64,000 nt of DNA, from the NCBI RefSeq assembly GCF_900187015.1, contig NZ_LT906479.1, positions 1,860,001-1,924,000 of the forward strand, given 5' to 3'. Below the pieces are notes generated by a model that searched no databases, was not told the origin of the DNA, and saw nothing but the letters and a program-made list of their open reading frames with translations. Both the position numbers and the translations under genes were made by a program. Positions 1-11,336 of the stretch are shown piece after piece. Positions within the stretch are counted from its first letter, which is position 1, and every line of letters starts with the position of its first letter. The DNA comes from Serratia ficaria. Lineage in GTDB: Bacteria; Pseudomonadota; Gammaproteobacteria; Enterobacterales; Enterobacteriaceae.

Positions 1-356
1 TGCGCGAGATAGAGCCTGACTCCTTCGGTTACCCGCGGCAGGCTGTTGCCGATCAGGTTCGAACTCGGCGCCCAGTCCGGGTTGTAGGTATAACCGCCCC
101 CCAGCACCACGATAAAGTCGACCGGGTCATTGCCGCGATAGGTCCGGTATTCGGATTCGATCGGCCGCAGCAGCCGATCGGCCACCGGCTGCAGGCTGAA
201 AAGCAGCAAAAACAGCCAACTCAACGTTAAAATCGTCTTGCCGCTTCTTTGCCAGCGGGTAAACCACAGCAGCAGCAACGCCAACCCCATCAACAGCATC
301 AGGGCGGGTAACGGCATTAACAGGGCGCCGATGAACTTTTTCAGGTTGAACAGCAT
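1..356 (-). CDS. elyC: Envelope biogenesis factor ElyC (DUF218), N-terminal part; cut by window edge
   Basis: The minus-strand frame opens at the ATG at 356 and runs off the left edge without a stop, so only the first 118 or so residues are visible. It begins MLFNLKKFIGALL, followed by two hydrophobic segments (about residues 8-32 and 42-62). After these comes the start of the DUF218 domain with the strand-glycine pattern IVVLGGGYTYNPDW. This order matches E. coli ElyC (YcbC), an inner-membrane protein needed for peptidoglycan synthesis and lipid-carrier metabolism at low temperature. It is divergent from cmoM, as in E. coli. Identification rests on sequence recall and synteny. Confidence 0.9.
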   Translation of the reverse strand, partial: MLFNLKKFIGALLMPLPALMLLMGLALLLLWFTRWQRSGKTILTLSWLFLLLFSLQPVADRLLRPIESEYRTYRGNDPVDFIVVLGGGYTYNPDWAPSSNLIGNSLPRVTEGVRLYLA

Positions 357-507
357 CGGAAATCAGATCCTTTTGGGTGAAAAAACGGCATCCGGGCATA
401 AACAGGCCGCAAGAAGATACATTCTAAGCCAGTCTGTGCCAAAATAGCAGGTTTGAATGGGCTGGCGCTTTGCCCCCAGCAGGATAAGATCAGCGGAGCC
501 GTAGTCC

Positions 508-1293
508 ATGCAGGATCGCAATTTTGACGATATTGCTGAAAAGTTTGCGCGTAACATTTACGGCACCACCAAAGGGAAGATCCGTCAGGCCGTGGTTTGG
601 CAGGATCTGACCGCGTTGCTGGCGCAGTTGCCGCAGCGCCCGCTGCGCATTCTGGATGCCGGCGGCGGCGAAGGCCATATGGCCTGCCAACTGGCAGAAT
701 TAGGACATCAGGTGTTGTTGTGCGATCTTTCTGGTGAGATGATCCAACGCGCCTCGCAGCTGGCCGAGCAGAAAGGTGTGAGCCAGAACATGCAATTCAT
801 ACAAAGTTCGGCGCAGGATATCGCTCAACATTTGGAACAGCCGGTCGATCTGATATTGTTTCATGCAGTGCTTGAATGGATCGCCGAACCCGAAGCCGCG
901 CTCCAGGCGTTATTCGACAGTCTGCTGCCGGGGGGCGCGCTGTCGCTGATGTTCTTTAACGCCAATGGCCTCTTGATGCGCAACGTGGTGTTGGGTAATT
1001 TCCAACTGGTGGATCCCGAGGTCAGAAGGCGCAGAAAACGTTCACTGTCGCCGCAGTATCCGCACAGTCCGCCGCAGGTGTACGGCTGGCTGGAGCGAAT
1101 GGGCATGCGCATCGGCGGGAAAACCGGCGTGCGGGTGTTCCATGATTATCTGCAGAGCAGGCAGCTGCAGACACAAAAATTTGAAGAGTTATTGGCGCTT
1201 GAACAGCACTACTGCCGGCAGGAGCCGTACGTGAGTTTGGGGCGCTATATTCACGTCATGGCGCATAAACCAAACCTGAAGGACGAACTATGA
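508..1293 (+). CDS. cmoM: tRNA 5-carboxymethoxyuridine methyltransferase CmoM (SmtA)
   Basis: A 261-residue class I SAM-dependent methyltransferase. Motif I ([10 protein letters not shown], about residues 49-58) is the SAM-binding loop, and FHAVLEW about 50 residues later fits motif IV. CmoM methylates the carboxyl group of cmo5U at wobble position 34 to give mcmo5U in several tRNAs. It is the first gene of the cmoM-mukF-mukE-mukB operon: its TGA overlaps the mukF ATG in an ATGA junction, implying translational coupling. Length and N-terminus agree with the E. coli protein (formerly SmtA). Confidence 0.95.
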   Translation: MQDRNFDDIAEKFARNIYGTTKGKIRQAVVWQDLTALLAQLPQRPLRILDAGGGEGHMACQLAELGHQVLLCDLSGEMIQRASQLAEQKGVSQNMQFIQSSAQDIAQHLEQPVDLILFHAVLEWIAEPEAALQALFDSLLPGGALSLMFFNANGLLMRNVVLGNFQLVDPEVRRRRKRSLSPQYPHSPPQVYGWLERMGMRIGGKTGVRVFHDYLQSRQLQTQKFEELLALEQHYCRQEPYVSLGRYIHVMAHKPNLKDEL

Positions 1294-2612
1294 GTGAATT
1301 TTCCCAGACAGTACCCGAACTGGTCGCCTGGGCACGGAAAAATGATTTCTCTATTTCGCTCCCTACGGAGCGTCTCGCATTTCTGCTCGCTATCGCCACC
1401 CTGAACGGCGAGCGGCTGGACGGCGAGATGAGCGAAGGTGAGCTGGTTGATGCATTTCGCCATGTCAGCAAAGGTTTCGAACAGACGCATGAAACGGTCG
1501 CCATCCGCGCCAACAATGCGATCAACGACATGGTGCGCCAGCGCCTGTTGAACCGCTTTACCAGCGAACTGGCGGACGGCAACGCGATCTACCGTCTGAC
1601 GCCGCTGGGTATCGGCATTACCGATTACTATATTCGCCAGCGCGAATTTTCCACGCTGCGGCTGTCGATGCAGCTGTCGATCGTGGCGCAGGAGCTGAAG
1701 CGCGCCGCCGACGCCGCCGAAGAGGGCGGGGATGATTTCCATTGGCACCGCAACGTGTTTGCGCCGTTGAAATATTCGGTGGCCGAGATCTTCGACAGCA
1801 TCGACATGACCCAACGGGTGATGGACGAACAGCAGCAGGGCGTGAAGGACGACATCGCGGCGCTGCTGAACCAGGACTGGCGCGCGGCGATCTCCAGCTG
1901 TGAGATGCTGCTGTCTGAAACCTCCGGCACCCTGCGCGAGCTGCAGGATACGCTGGAAGCGGCGGGCGACAAGCTGCAGGCCAACCTGCTGCGCATTCAG
2001 GACGCGACGCTGGGCGGCGCGGAGCTGGGCTTCGTCGACAAGCTGGTGTTCGATCTGCAGAGCAAGCTGGACCGCATCATCAGCTGGGGCCAACAGGCGA
2101 TCGACCTGTGGATCGGCTATGACCGCCACGTGCACAAGTTTATCCGTACCGCCATCGATATGGATAAAAACCGCGTGTTCGCCCAGCGCCTGCGCCAGTC
2201 GGTGCAAAACTATTTCGACAACCCGTGGACGCTGACCCACGCCAACGCCGACCGTCTGCTGGATATGCGTGACGAAGAGCTGGCGCTGCGCAGTGAGGAA
2301 GTGACCGGGGAACTGCCGGCGGATTTGGAGTTCGAAGAGTTCAGCGAAATCCGCGAACAGCTGGCGGCGATGATCGAACAGGCGCTGAAGATTTATCAGG
2401 AACAACAGATGCCGCTCAATCTTGGTGCGGTGATGCGCGATTATCTGGCGCAATATCCGCGTGCCCGTCATTTCGACGTGGCGCGTTTAGTGGTCGACCA
2501 GGCGGTGCGCCTCGGTGTGGCTGAAGCAGATTTCTCCGGGTTGCCGGCCGAATGGCAGGCAATCAATGATTACGGAGCCAAGGTCCAGGCCCATGTCATC
2601 GACAAATATTGA
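1290..2612 (+). CDS. mukF: Chromosome partition kleisin MukF
   Basis: 440 residues, the same length as E. coli MukF. It starts [17 protein letters not shown]. MukF is the kleisin of the MukBEF SMC complex: its N-terminal winged-helix region dimerises, a helical middle region binds the MukB neck and MukE, and the C-terminal winged helix caps the MukB head. The start overlaps the cmoM stop by 4 nt and the end overlaps mukE by 20 nt, so the four genes are tightly packed. No frameshift or missing segment is visible. Confidence 0.97.
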   Translation: MSEFSQTVPELVAWARKNDFSISLPTERLAFLLAIATLNGERLDGEMSEGELVDAFRHVSKGFEQTHETVAIRANNAINDMVRQRLLNRFTSELADGNAIYRLTPLGIGITDYYIRQREFSTLRLSMQLSIVAQELKRAADAAEEGGDDFHWHRNVFAPLKYSVAEIFDSIDMTQRVMDEQQQGVKDDIAALLNQDWRAAISSCEMLLSETSGTLRELQDTLEAAGDKLQANLLRIQDATLGGAELGFVDKLVFDLQSKLDRIISWGQQAIDLWIGYDRHVHKFIRTAIDMDKNRVFAQRLRQSVQNYFDNPWTLTHANADRLLDMRDEELALRSEEVTGELPADLEFEEFSEIREQLAAMIEQALKIYQEQQMPLNLGAVMRDYLAQYPRARHFDVARLVVDQAVRLGVAEADFSGLPAEWQAINDYGAKVQAHVIDKY

Positions 2613-3321
2613 ACAAGTAATGCCAGTCAAGCTGGCCAAGGCACTGTCCAACGCGCTGTTCCCGGCGCTGGATAGCCAACTGCGCGCGGGTCGTCACATC
2701 GGTATCGATGAGCTGGACAACCATGCCTTCTTAATGGACTTCCAGGATGAACTGGAAGAGTTTTACAACCGTTACAGCGTTGAGCTGATCCGGGCGCCGG
2801 AAGGATTCTTCTATCTGCGCCCGCGCTCCACCACCCTGATCCCGCGCTCGGTGTTGTCCGAGCTGGACATGATGGTCGGCAAGATCCTGTGCTACCTCTA
2901 TCTCAGCCCGGAACGCCTGGCGCACGAGGGCATATTCAGCCATCAGGAGCTGTACGATGAGCTGCTGAGCCTGGCGGACGAGAGCAAATTGCTGAAGTTC
3001 GTCAACCAGCGTTCCACCGGCTCGGATCTCGATCGCCAGAAGCTGCACGAAAAGGTGCGCACCTCGCTGAACCGTCTGCGTCGTTTGGGCATGGTCTATT
3101 TCATGGGCAACGACAGCAGCAAGTTCCGCATCACCGAGGCGGTGTTCCGCTTTGGCGCCGATGTGCGCAGCGGCGACGATCCGCGCGAGGCGCAGCTGCG
3201 CATGATCCGCGACGGCGAGGCGATGCCGGTAGAGAACAGCCTGCTGCTGAACGATGAGAATGACGCTGAGGATCAGCAGGTCGATAACGCTCCCGACGGT
3301 GCAGAGGATGAACAGGAATGA
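2593..3321 (+). CDS. mukE: Chromosome partition protein MukE
   Basis: 242 residues from the ATG at 2593 ([16 protein letters not shown]). The open frame extends further upstream inside mukF, but this start matches the conserved N-terminus of the family. MukE is the KITE-type winged-helix subunit that binds MukF and modulates MukB ATPase activity in chromosome compaction. The core is very close to E. coli MukE (for example [13 protein letters not shown] and [10 protein letters not shown]). Only the acidic C-terminal tail is diverged and slightly longer. The stop overlaps the mukB start (ATGA). Confidence 0.97.
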   Translation: MSSTNIEQVMPVKLAKALSNALFPALDSQLRAGRHIGIDELDNHAFLMDFQDELEEFYNRYSVELIRAPEGFFYLRPRSTTLIPRSVLSELDMMVGKILCYLYLSPERLAHEGIFSHQELYDELLSLADESKLLKFVNQRSTGSDLDRQKLHEKVRTSLNRLRRLGMVYFMGNDSSKFRITEAVFRFGADVRSGDDPREAQLRMIRDGEAMPVENSLLLNDENDAEDQQVDNAPDGAEDEQE

Positions 3322-6300
3322 TTGAACGCGGTAAATTTCGCTCGCTGACGCTGGTTAACTGGAACGGCTTCTTCGCCCGCACCTTTGATCTGGACGAGTT
3401 GGTGACCACGCTGTCCGGCGGCAACGGGGCGGGGAAATCCACCACCATGGCGGCCTTCGTCACCGCATTGATCCCCGATTTGACGCTGTTGCACTTCCGC
3501 AACACCACCGAGGCGGGCGCCACCAGCGGTTCGCGCGATAAAGGCCTGCACGGCAAGCTGCGCGCCGGCGTCTGTTATTCGACGCTCGACGTGATCAACT
3601 CGCGCCACCAGCGCGTGGTGGTGGGCGTGCGTCTGCAGCAGGTGGCCGGGCGCGATCGCAAGGTCGACATCAAGCCGTTCACCATTCAGGGCCTGCCGAC
3701 CGCGGTGCAGCCGACCGAACTCCTGACCCAGACGGTGGGCGAGCGTCAGGCGCGCGTGCTGTCGCTGCAGGAGCTGAAAGAGCGGGTTGAAGAGATGGAA
3801 GGGGTGCAGTTCAAGCAGTTCAACTCCATCACCGATTACCACTCCCTGATGTTCGATCTGGGCGTGATCCCTAAACGCCTGCGCTCCTCCGCGGACCGCA
3901 GCAAGTTCTACCGCCTGATCGAAGCCTCGCTGTACGGCGGCATCTCCAGCGCCATCACCCGCTCGCTGCGCGACTACCTGTTGCCGGAAAACAGCGGCGT
4001 GCGCAAGGCGTTCCAGGATATGGAAGCCGCGCTGCGCGAAAACCGCATGACGCTGGAAGCGATCCGCGTGACCCAGTCGGACCGCGACCTGTTCAAGCAT
4101 TTGATTTCCGAAGCCACCTCCTATGTGGCGGCGGACTACATGCGCCACGCCAACGAACGCCGCATCCACCTGGACGGCGCGCTGGCGCTGCGCAGCGATC
4201 TGCTGGGCAGCCGCAAACAGCTGGCCGCCGAGCAGTATCGCCACGTAGAGATGGCGCGCGAGCTGGCGGAGCAGAGCGGCGCCGAATCCGATCTGGAAAC
4301 CGACTACCAGGCCGCCAGCGATCACCTGAATCTGGTGCAGACGGCGATGCGGCAGCAGGAGAAGATCGAACGCTATGAGGGCGATCTGGAAGAGCTGACC
4401 TACCGTCTGGAAGAGCAGAACGAGGTGGTGGCCGAAGCCGGCGAACAGCAGGCCGAGAACGAAGCGCGCGCCGAGGCGGCCGAGCTGGAAGTGGATGAGC
4501 TGAAAAGCCAGCTCGCCGACTACCAGCAGGCGCTCGACGTGCAGCAGACCCGCGCCATTCAGTACCAGCAGGCGCTGCAGGCGCTGGAGCGCGCCCGCGG
4601 GTTGTGCCAACTGCCGGAGCTGACCGCCGACAACGCCGAACACTGGCTGGACACCTTCCAGGCGCGCGAGCAGGAAGCGACCGAAGCCCTGCTGATGCTG
4701 GAACAAAAGCTGAGCGTGGCCGACGCCGCGCACGGTCAGTTTGAACAGGCCTATCAGTTGGTGGGTAAAATCGCCGGCCAGGTCAGCCGCAGCGAAGCCT
4801 GGCAGTGCGCGCGCGAATTGCTGCGCGACTGGCCTTCGCAGCAGCACCTCGCCGAGCGCGTGCAGCCGCTGCGCCTGCGCCTGAGTGAGCTGGAACAGCG
4901 TTTGCGCTCCCAGCAAGACGCCGAACGCTTGCTGCAGGAGTTCTGCAAGCGCCACGGCCAGGAATATCAGCCGGACGATCTCGACGCGCTGCAGCAGGAG
5001 CTGGAAGAGCGTCTGGAATCGCTGTCGCAGAGCGTTAGCGAAGCCGGCGAACGCCGGATGGAAATGCGTCAGGAGCTGGAGCAGCTTCAGCAGCGCATCC
5101 GCGAACTGACGGCGCGCGCGCCGGTATGGCTGGCGGCGCAGGATTCCCTGAGCCAGCTCAGTGAACAAAGCGGCGAAGCGCTGGAAAGCAGCCAGCAGGT
5201 CACCGAGTACATGCAGCAGCTGCTGGAGCGCGAGCGTGAAACCACCGTCGAACGCGACGAAGTGGCGGCGCGCAAACGCCAAGTCGAAGCGCAGATCGAA
5301 CGCCTCAGCCAGCCTGGCGGCGCCGAAGATCAACGGTTGGTTACCCTGGCTGAACGCTTTGGCGGCGTGTTGCTGTCTGAAATCTACGACGATGTCACCA
5401 TCGACGACGCGCCGTACTTCTCGGCGCTGTACGGTCCTTCGCGCCACGCCATCGTGGTGCCGGATCTGTCGCTGGTGCGCGAGATGCTGGAAGGGTTGGA
5501 AGACTGCCCGGAAGATCTCTACCTGATCGAAGGGGACCCGCAGTCGTTCGACGACAGCGTATTCGCCGTCGAAGAGCAGGAGCGGGCGGTATTGGTGAAA
5601 ACCGCCGACCGCCAGTGGCGTTACTCGCGTTATCCTGAGGTGCCGCTGTTCGGCCGCGCCGCGCGCGAAAACCGCCTGGAAGTGCTGCACGCCGAGCGCG
5701 AAACCTTGGCGGAGCGCTACGCCACGCTGTCGTTCGACGTACAGAAAACCCAGCGTTCGCATCAGGCCTTCAGCCGCTTTATCGGCACCCATCTGGCGGT
5801 GGCGTTCGACGCCGATCCGGAAGCGGAAATCCGCAGCCTGAACGGCCGCCGCGGCGAGATCGAACGCGCGCTGAACAACCATGAGGCGCAGAACCAGCAG
5901 CAGCGCCAGCAGTACGATCAGGCCAAAGAGGGCATTTCCGCGCTGAACCGCCTGACGCCGCTGGTTTCGCTGTTGAACGACGAAACCCTGCAGGATCGGG
6001 TGGAAGAAATCCGCGAAGAGCTGGAAGAGGCGCAGGACGCCGCGCGTCACATTCAGCAACACGGCGTTTCCCTGACCAAGCTGGAGCCGCTGTTGTCGGT
6101 GCTGCAGAGCGACCCGCAGCAACACGAACAGCTGCAGCAGGACTATGCGCAGGCGCAAAGCGTGCAGCGTCAGGCCAAGCAGCAGGCGTTTGCGCTCACC
6201 GAAGTGGTGCAGCGCCGCGCGCACTTCAGCTATACCGATTCCGCCGGTATGCAGAACGCCAACAACGATCTCAACGACAAGCTGCGTCAGCGTCTGGAGC

Positions 6301-7766
6301 AGGCGGAGGCGGAACGCGCGCGCGCGCGCGAACAGCTGCGCCAATACCAGAGCCAGTTCACCCAGTACAGCCAGGTGCTGGCCTCGCTGAAGAGCTCCTA
6401 TGACGCCAAGCGCGACATGCTGAAAGAGCTGAGCCAGGAGCTGGTGGATATCGGCGTGCAGGCCGACGCCAATGCCGAAGCGCGTGCGCGTCAGCGCCGC
6501 GACGAACTGCACGCGGCGCTGAGCAACAACCGTGCGCGCCGCAACCAGCTGGAAAAACAGCTGACCTTCTGCGAAGCGGAAATGGACAGCCTGCAGAAGA
6601 AGCTGCGCAAGCTGGAACGCGATTATTATCAGCTGCGTGAGCAGGTGGTGACCGCCAAGGCGGGCTGGTGCGCCGTGATGCGCATGGTGAAAGACAACGG
6701 CGTAGAGCGCCGCCTGCACCGCCGCGAGCTGGCGTATATGGACGGCGACGAGCTGCGCTCGATGTCGGACAAGGCGCTCGGCGCGCTGCGCCTGGCGGTA
6801 GCGGATAACGAACACCTGCGCGACGTGCTGCGTCTGTCGGAAGATCCGAAGCGGCCGGAGCGCAAGATCCAGTTCTACATTGCGGTCTACCAACACCTGC
6901 GCGAGCGTATCCGCCAGGATATTATCCGCACCGACGATCCGGTCGAAGCCATCGAACAGATGGAGATCGAGCTGGGCCGTCTGACCGAAGAGCTGACCGC
7001 CCGCGAACAGAAGCTGGCGATCAGTTCCCGCAGCGTGGCCAACATCATTCGCAAGACCATTCAGCGCGAGCAGAACCGCATCCGTATGCTCAACCAGGGC
7101 CTGCAGGCGGTTTCCTTCGGCCAGGTGAAGAGCGTGCGGCTGAACGTCAACGTGCGTGAAGCGCACGCCACGCTGCTGGACGTGCTCTCCGAGCAGCAGG
7201 AGCAGCATCAGGATCTGTTCAACAGCAACCGCCTGACCTTCTCCGAGGCCCTGGCCAAGCTGTATCAGCGCCTGAACCCGCAGATCGACATGGGGCAGCG
7301 CACGCCGCAAACCATCGGCGAGGAGCTGCTGGATTACCGCAACTACCTCGAGCTGGAGGTGGAGGTGTTCCGCGGCTCCGACGGCTGGCTGCGCGCCGAA
7401 AGCGGCGCCTTGTCGACCGGGGAAGCCATAGGTACCGGGATGTCGATCCTGGTGATGGTGGTACAGAGCTGGGAAGAAGAGTCGCGTCGCCTGCGCGGCA
7501 AAGACATCTCGCCTTGCCGTCTGCTGTTCCTCGATGAGGCGGCGCGTCTGGACGCCAAGTCCATCGCTACGCTGTTCGAGCTGTGCGACCGTCTGGAAAT
7601 GCAGCTGATCATCGCGGCGCCGGAGAACATCAGCCCGGAAAAAGGCACCACCTACAAGCTGGTGCGCAAGGTGTTCCAGAACCATGAGCATGTGCATGTC
7701 GTGGGGCTGCGCGGCTTCGCCAGCGAGCCGCCGGCGTTGGGAAATGCGCCGGTAGAAACCCCTTAG
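3318..7766 (+). CDS. mukB: Chromosome condensin SMC-like ATPase MukB
   Basis: 1482 residues (E. coli 1486). The N-terminal head carries Walker [10 protein letters not shown] at residues 34-42. It is followed by long Gln/Glu/Arg/Leu-rich coiled-coil arms around a central hinge (roughly residues 650-800). The C-terminal head has the ABC signature region [10 protein letters not shown] and Walker [12 protein letters not shown]. MukB is the DNA-loop-extruding motor of MukBEF and recruits topoisomerase IV through its hinge. It is the last gene of the operon, followed by an intrinsic terminator at 7793. The repetitive coiled-coil composition also creates a very long antisense open frame, judged spurious. 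Confidence 0.98.
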   Translation: MIERGKFRSLTLVNWNGFFARTFDLDELVTTLSGGNGAGKSTTMAAFVTALIPDLTLLHFRNTTEAGATSGSRDKGLHGKLRAGVCYSTLDVINSRHQRVVVGVRLQQVAGRDRKVDIKPFTIQGLPTAVQPTELLTQTVGERQARVLSLQELKERVEEMEGVQFKQFNSITDYHSLMFDLGVIPKRLRSSADRSKFYRLIEASLYGGISSAITRSLRDYLLPENSGVRKAFQDMEAALRENRMTLEAIRVTQSDRDLFKHLISEATSYVAADYMRHANERRIHLDGALALRSDLLGSRKQLAAEQYRHVEMARELAEQSGAESDLETDYQAASDHLNLVQTAMRQQEKIERYEGDLEELTYRLEEQNEVVAEAGEQQAENEARAEAAELEVDELKSQLADYQQALDVQQTRAIQYQQALQALERARGLCQLPELTADNAEHWLDTFQAREQEATEALLMLEQKLSVADAAHGQFEQAYQLVGKIAGQVSRSEAWQCARELLRDWPSQQHLAERVQPLRLRLSELEQRLRSQQDAERLLQEFCKRHGQEYQPDDLDALQQELEERLESLSQSVSEAGERRMEMRQELEQLQQRIRELTARAPVWLAAQDSLSQLSEQSGEALESSQQVTEYMQQLLERERETTVERDEVAARKRQVEAQIERLSQPGGAEDQRLVTLAERFGGVLLSEIYDDVTIDDAPYFSALYGPSRHAIVVPDLSLVREMLEGLEDCPEDLYLIEGDPQSFDDSVFAVEEQERAVLVKTADRQWRYSRYPEVPLFGRAARENRLEVLHAERETLAERYATLSFDVQKTQRSHQAFSRFIGTHLAVAFDADPEAEIRSLNGRRGEIERALNNHEAQNQQQRQQYDQAKEGISALNRLTPLVSLLNDETLQDRVEEIREELEEAQDAARHIQQHGVSLTKLEPLLSVLQSDPQQHEQLQQDYAQAQSVQRQAKQQAFALTEVVQRRAHFSYTDSAGMQNANNDLNDKLRQRLEQAEAERARAREQLRQYQSQFTQYSQVLASLKSSYDAKRDMLKELSQELVDIGVQADANAEARARQRRDELHAALSNNRARRNQLEKQLTFCEAEMDSLQKKLRKLERDYYQLREQVVTAKAGWCAVMRMVKDNGVERRLHRRELAYMDGDELRSMSDKALGALRLAVADNEHLRDVLRLSEDPKRPERKIQFYIAVYQHLRERIRQDIIRTDDPVEAIEQMEIELGRLTEELTAREQKLAISSRSVANIIRKTIQREQNRIRMLNQGLQAVSFGQVKSVRLNVNVREAHATLLDVLSEQQEQHQDLFNSNRLTFSEALAKLYQRLNPQIDMGQRTPQTIGEELLDYRNYLELEVEVFRGSDGWLRAESGALSTGEAIGTGMSILVMVVQSWEEESRRLRGKDISPCRLLFLDEAARLDAKSIATLFELCDRLEMQLIIAAPENISPEKGTTYKLVRKVFQNHEHVHVVGLRGFASEPPALGNAPVETP

Positions 7767-7792
7767 CGTAAAAAAACGCGCTAATATTCTGA

Positions 7793-7822
7793 AAATAGCC
7801 GCCCCGGGGTGGCTATTTTTTT
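7793..7822 (+). terminator. Intrinsic terminator after mukB
   Basis: AAATAGCC at 7793-7800 pairs with GGCTATTT at 7811-7818 around a GC-rich 10-nt loop, and a T tract runs to 7822. It sits 27 nt after the mukB stop. Confidence 0.85.
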
Positions 7823-7987
7823 GTGCGCGTGGATGATAGACCTGCTTTTTTATCCGGTGAAAACCGGGTAGCTTAATGAAATAAACAGTTATTCGGCGCT
7901 CTGCGGGGCGAAATGGCCTTTCTGTTTGTATACTGAAACCATAAGCAGTTTTTGATGTATTTTTTGTGAGCATACAGGGGGCAAGGG

Positions 7988-9820
7988 ATGTTGCTTAAAA
8001 ATGGAAACTCAATACGGCGTCTGGCGCTGAGTTGCGCTATCGCATGTGGTCTTGCGTCGTCGTTACCCGCATGGGCAACCGTGCCGGCGTTTCCGGTGGC
8101 GTCATCCGGCATGTCCGTTGCGCAAAGCCGTTCGGAACTGTTGGCCGCCTTGCCGCGAGGCATGGCGCCGCACTACCTTTCAACCTTGGCTCCTCTCTAC
8201 GCGGCGAATCATATGCAGCCGATGTGGCAGGATCGCGAGGCGGTGCAGCAGTTTCAACAGCAGTTGGCCGAGTTGGCGATGTCCGGCGTGCAGCCGCAGT
8301 TCACCCAATGGGTGAAAATGCTCACCGATCAGGCGATTAACGACGTGGGGCGCGACATTGTGTTGTCCGACGCCATGCTCGGCTATCTGCAGTTCGTTTC
8401 CGCCATCGGCGCCAACGGCAACAGCTGGCTCTACAGCAATATTCCCTACAAGCTCGGTCTGCCGCCGAACGCGGTGATCAACCAGTGGCAACTGGCGGTG
8501 CGCCAGGGCAGAACCCTGGGCTACGTCAATTCGCTGGCGCCGCAGCATCCGCAGTACGCCAAGATGCATCAAGCGCTGCGCGACATGCTGGCCAATAACC
8601 GGCCGTGGCCGCAGGTCGCCAACGGCCCGAGCCTGCGCCCCGGCCAGCTGAGCAATGACATTCCGGCGCTGCGCGAAATCCTCAAGCGCACCGGCATGCT
8701 GACCGATGCCGCGCCGGAAGCGCAGCCGGAGCCGGCGGTGGTGCTGGCGACGCGCAATGAGCCCGATGACGGCGGTCTGTCGGTCGATGAAGAGAAAAAC
8801 CGCGAAAGCCAGGCGGCGGTCAGCCCGGCGGCGGCGCCGGTGCAGGATCTCAGCACCTCGCCCAACTCCGCGCTGATTACGCAGCCGACGGCGCCCGCGA
8901 CGGTCAGCGATAACCTGTACACCGACGAATTGGTGGAAGGGGTCAAGCGCTTCCAGAAATGGCAAGGGCTGAGCGCCGACGGCGTGATCGGCGCGCGCAC
9001 CCGCGAATGGCTGAATGTTTCACCGAAAACCCGCGCCGCGCTGCTGGCGTTGAATATCCAGCGCCTGCGCATCCTGCCGGGGCACGTCGGCACCGGGATT
9101 ATGGTGAACATTCCCAATTATTCGCTGACCTACTACCAAAACGGCAACGAGGTGCTGTCTTCACGGGTGATCGTGGGGCGGCCGAGCCGTAAAACGCCGC
9201 TGATGAGCAGCGCGCTGAACAACGTGGTGGTCAACCCGCCGTGGAACGTGCCGACTACGCTGGTGCGCGAGGATATCGTGCCGAAGGCGATGCGCGACGG
9301 CAACTACTTCCAGAAACACGGCTATACCGTGCTTTCCGGCTGGAGCAACGACGCCGAGGTGATTAACCCGGCGATGATCGACTGGAGCATGGTTTCCGCG
9401 CGCAACTTCCCGTACCGGGTGCGCCAGGCGCCGGGCGCTACCAACTCGCTGGGGCGCTTCAAATTCAACATGCCAAGCTCGGACGCCATCTATCTGCACG
9501 ATACGCCGAACCACAGCCTGTTCCAGAAAGACATTCGCGCGCTCAGCTCCGGCTGCGTGCGGGTGAACAAAGCGTCTGATTTGGCGAATATGCTGCTGCA
9601 GGACGCCGGCTGGAACAACAATCGCGTTTCTTCCACGCTGAAAGAGGGGAATACCACTTACGTGAATATTCGCCAGCGTATTCCGGTTAAATTGTATTAT
9701 CTGACGGCTTGGGTTTCTGACGACGGCCAGCCGCAATTCCGTACAGATATTTACAATTATGATAATACGGTGAGATCGGGCGCACAAATTTTGGCCCAGG
9801 CCGAAAAATTAATGCAATAA
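7988..9820 (+). CDS. ldtD: L,D-transpeptidase LdtD (YcbB)
   Basis: 610 residues. A Sec-type signal peptide (about residues 1-30, ending near LPAWA) exports it to the periplasm. A peptidoglycan-binding domain lies around residues 310-345 ([20 protein letters not shown]), and the YkuD catalytic domain covers about 370-550. The catalytic His is near 504 (YLHDTPNH) and the nucleophilic Cys near 523 (SSGCVRVNK). LdtD makes 3-3 mDAP-mDAP crosslinks and confers beta-lactam bypass and envelope-stress tolerance. A low-complexity Ala/Pro/Glu linker (about 235-300) replaces the corresponding region in E. coli. The next gene encodes a hydrolase of the same crosslink type. Confidence 0.96.
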   Translation: MLLKNGNSIRRLALSCAIACGLASSLPAWATVPAFPVASSGMSVAQSRSELLAALPRGMAPHYLSTLAPLYAANHMQPMWQDREAVQQFQQQLAELAMSGVQPQFTQWVKMLTDQAINDVGRDIVLSDAMLGYLQFVSAIGANGNSWLYSNIPYKLGLPPNAVINQWQLAVRQGRTLGYVNSLAPQHPQYAKMHQALRDMLANNRPWPQVANGPSLRPGQLSNDIPALREILKRTGMLTDAAPEAQPEPAVVLATRNEPDDGGLSVDEEKNRESQAAVSPAAAPVQDLSTSPNSALITQPTAPATVSDNLYTDELVEGVKRFQKWQGLSADGVIGARTREWLNVSPKTRAALLALNIQRLRILPGHVGTGIMVNIPNYSLTYYQNGNEVLSSRVIVGRPSRKTPLMSSALNNVVVNPPWNVPTTLVREDIVPKAMRDGNYFQKHGYTVLSGWSNDAEVINPAMIDWSMVSARNFPYRVRQAPGATNSLGRFKFNMPSSDAIYLHDTPNHSLFQKDIRALSSGCVRVNKASDLANMLLQDAGWNNNRVSSTLKEGNTTYVNIRQRIPVKLYYLTAWVSDDGQPQFRTDIYNYDNTVRSGAQILAQAEKLMQ

Positions 9821-9869
9821 ATGCAGTAATTATAAATAAATAACGGTCAGAATGTTTGGCTATACCACA

Positions 9870-9889
9870 GGCCCCCTTACGCGGGGGCC
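9870..9889. repeat. GC-rich inverted repeat after ldtD
   Basis: GGCCCCC at 9870-9876 is the perfect complement of GGGGGCC at 9883-9889 with a 6-nt loop (TTACGC). There is no T tract on either side, so it resembles a weak or factor-dependent terminator or an mRNA 3' end structure rather than a canonical intrinsic terminator. It lies between ldtD and the mepK promoter. Confidence 0.5.
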
Positions 9890-9912
9890 CGTAAACCTAG
9901 GCGTATCGCGGG

Positions 9913-9941
9913 TTGACTCAGCATACGCAGGCGGTTATGGT
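9913..9941 (+). promoter_or_regulatory. Candidate sigma-70 promoter for mepK
   Basis: TTGACT at 9913-9918 and TATGGT at 9936-9941 are separated by exactly 17 nt, 60 nt upstream of the mepK ATG. Together with the hairpin just upstream, this suggests that mepK is transcribed separately from ldtD. Confidence 0.6.
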
Positions 9942-10000
9942 TCGGACAGTGCGCTTTCTTGTGCATATTTTTTGACATTCTTGCCGGGTTTAACAGAGTC

Positions 10001-10549
10001 ATGGACAAAATTGATCATCATCGCCGTAAATGGCTGGCGCTAGGCGGCGCAGCTATGGGCATAGCGCTGCTCCCTGGGCAGGCGTTCGCCAGTCTTTCTA
10101 CCGCTCGTCCGCGTATTTTGGTATTGAATAACCTGCATACCGGTGAATCTATTAAAGCCGAGTTTTTCGACGGCAAAGGTTACAATAAAGAAGAGCTGGT
10201 GCGGCTTAATCATCTGTTCCGCGATTATCGCGCCAATAAGGTTAAATCGATCGATCCTCGCCTCTTTGACCATCTTTACCGCCTGCAGGGGCTGCTGGGC
10301 ACCAGCAAGCCGGTGCAGCTGATTTCCGGTTACCGCTCTCTGGACACCAATAATGAACTGCGCGCGCATAGCCGCGGCGTGGCGAAGCACAGCTACCACA
10401 CCAAGGGCCAGGCGATGGACTTCCATATTGAAGGCGTCCAGCTGAGCAATATCCGCAAAGCGGCGTTAAAAATGCGCGCCGGTGGTGTAGGATATTACCC
10501 ACGTAGCAACTTTGTACACATCGATACCGGCCCGGTACGGACCTGGTAA
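10001..10549 (+). CDS. mepK: Murein endopeptidase MepK (YcbK, DUF882/M15 family)
   Basis: 182 residues from the ATG at 10001. An upstream in-frame start exists, but MDKIDHHRRKWLALGG fits the family and places a twin-arginine motif (RRKWLAL) at the N-terminus, so export by Tat is likely. The metal-site residues of the M15-like fold are visible in the SYHTKGQAMDFH segment (His and Asp) and in FVHID near the C-terminus. E. coli MepK cleaves 3-3 and D-Ala-mDAP crosslinks. Its position next to ldtD pairs a maker and a cutter of the same bond. Confidence 0.93.
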   Translation: MDKIDHHRRKWLALGGAAMGIALLPGQAFASLSTARPRILVLNNLHTGESIKAEFFDGKGYNKEELVRLNHLFRDYRANKVKSIDPRLFDHLYRLQGLLGTSKPVQLISGYRSLDTNNELRAHSRGVAKHSYHTKGQAMDFHIEGVQLSNIRKAALKMRAGGVGYYPRSNFVHIDTGPVRTW

Positions 10550-10617
10550 TCGCCTGTGCCGATAGGTGAACAGCGCCAGCCCGTGGGGTATGGCGCCGTT
10601 GTCGTTGTTGGAGCCTT

Positions 10618-11265
10618 ATGAAATACCACATTATTCCCGTTACCGCCTTCAGCCAGAACTGCAGCCTGATCTGGTGCGAGCATAGCCAACAGGCGGCGCT
10701 GGTCGATCCCGGCGGCGAAGCGGAAAAAATCAAAGCTGAAGTGGCGAAGCAGGGCGTGACAATTTCGCAGATCTTGCTGACTCACGGCCATCTCGATCAC
10801 GTTGGCGCCGCCGCTGAGCTGGCCGAACACTATCAGGTGCCGATCTACGGGCCGGATAAGGAAGACGCCTTTTGGCTGGATGGCCTGCCGGCGCAGAGCC
10901 GAATGTTTGGCCTGGAAGAGTGCGCGCCGCTGGCGCCCAACCGCTGGCTGGCCGAAGGCGATGAGGTGCAGGTCGGCGAGATGCATTTCAAGGTGCTGCA
11001 TTGCCCTGGCCATACCCCGGGTCACATTGTCTTCATCAATGAGCAGGCGCGGCTGGCGCTGGTGGGCGATGTGCTGTTTAACGGCGGCGTCGGCCGCAGC
11101 GACTTCCCGCGCGGCGACCATCAGGCGCTGATCGACTCCATTCGCACCAAGCTGTTGCCGCAGGGCGACGACATGGCCTTTATTCCGGGCCATGGCCCGA
11201 TGTCGACCTTCGGCCATGAGCGCCAGACCAACCCGTTCCTGCAGGAAGAACCGCCGGTTTGGTAA
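10618..11265 (+). CDS. gloC: Type II glyoxalase II GloC (YcbL), metallo-beta-lactamase fold
   Basis: 215 residues with the binuclear metal motif THGHLDHVG near residues 57-65. Further metal ligands are visible in the HCPGHTPGH and VGDVLF segments and near the C-terminus ([12 protein letters not shown]). GloC hydrolyses S-lactoylglutathione, completing methylglyoxal detoxification. mgsA, which makes methylglyoxal, is also in this window near 50.5 kb. Size and motif spacing match E. coli GloC. Confidence 0.93.
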   Translation: MKYHIIPVTAFSQNCSLIWCEHSQQAALVDPGGEAEKIKAEVAKQGVTISQILLTHGHLDHVGAAAELAEHYQVPIYGPDKEDAFWLDGLPAQSRMFGLEECAPLAPNRWLAEGDEVQVGEMHFKVLHCPGHTPGHIVFINEQARLALVGDVLFNGGVGRSDFPRGDHQALIDSIRTKLLPQGDDMAFIPGHGPMSTFGHERQTNPFLQEEPPVW

Positions 11266-11290
11266 CGGTTATTTCCCGGCAGAAATAACG

Positions 11291-11316
11291 AGGGGCGCAT
11301 TGAGCGCCCCTTTTCT
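11291..11316 (+). terminator. Terminator between gloC and aspC
   Basis: GGGGCGC at 11292-11298 pairs with GCGCCCC at 11304-11310 around ATTGA and is followed by TTTTCTT. It serves gloC and may also stop transcription from convergent aspC. Confidence 0.8.
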
Positions 11317-11336
11317 TGGCTGCCGCGCGGCGATTG

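Noticed and set aside
3273..7973. A 1566-codon open frame on the minus strand opposite mukB
   Set aside because: It is the mirror of the GC-rich, Gln/Glu/Leu/Arg-repetitive coiled-coil coding of mukB. The product is low-complexity (His, Gln, Leu, Arg rich) with no recognisable domain, and it spans the mukB terminator.
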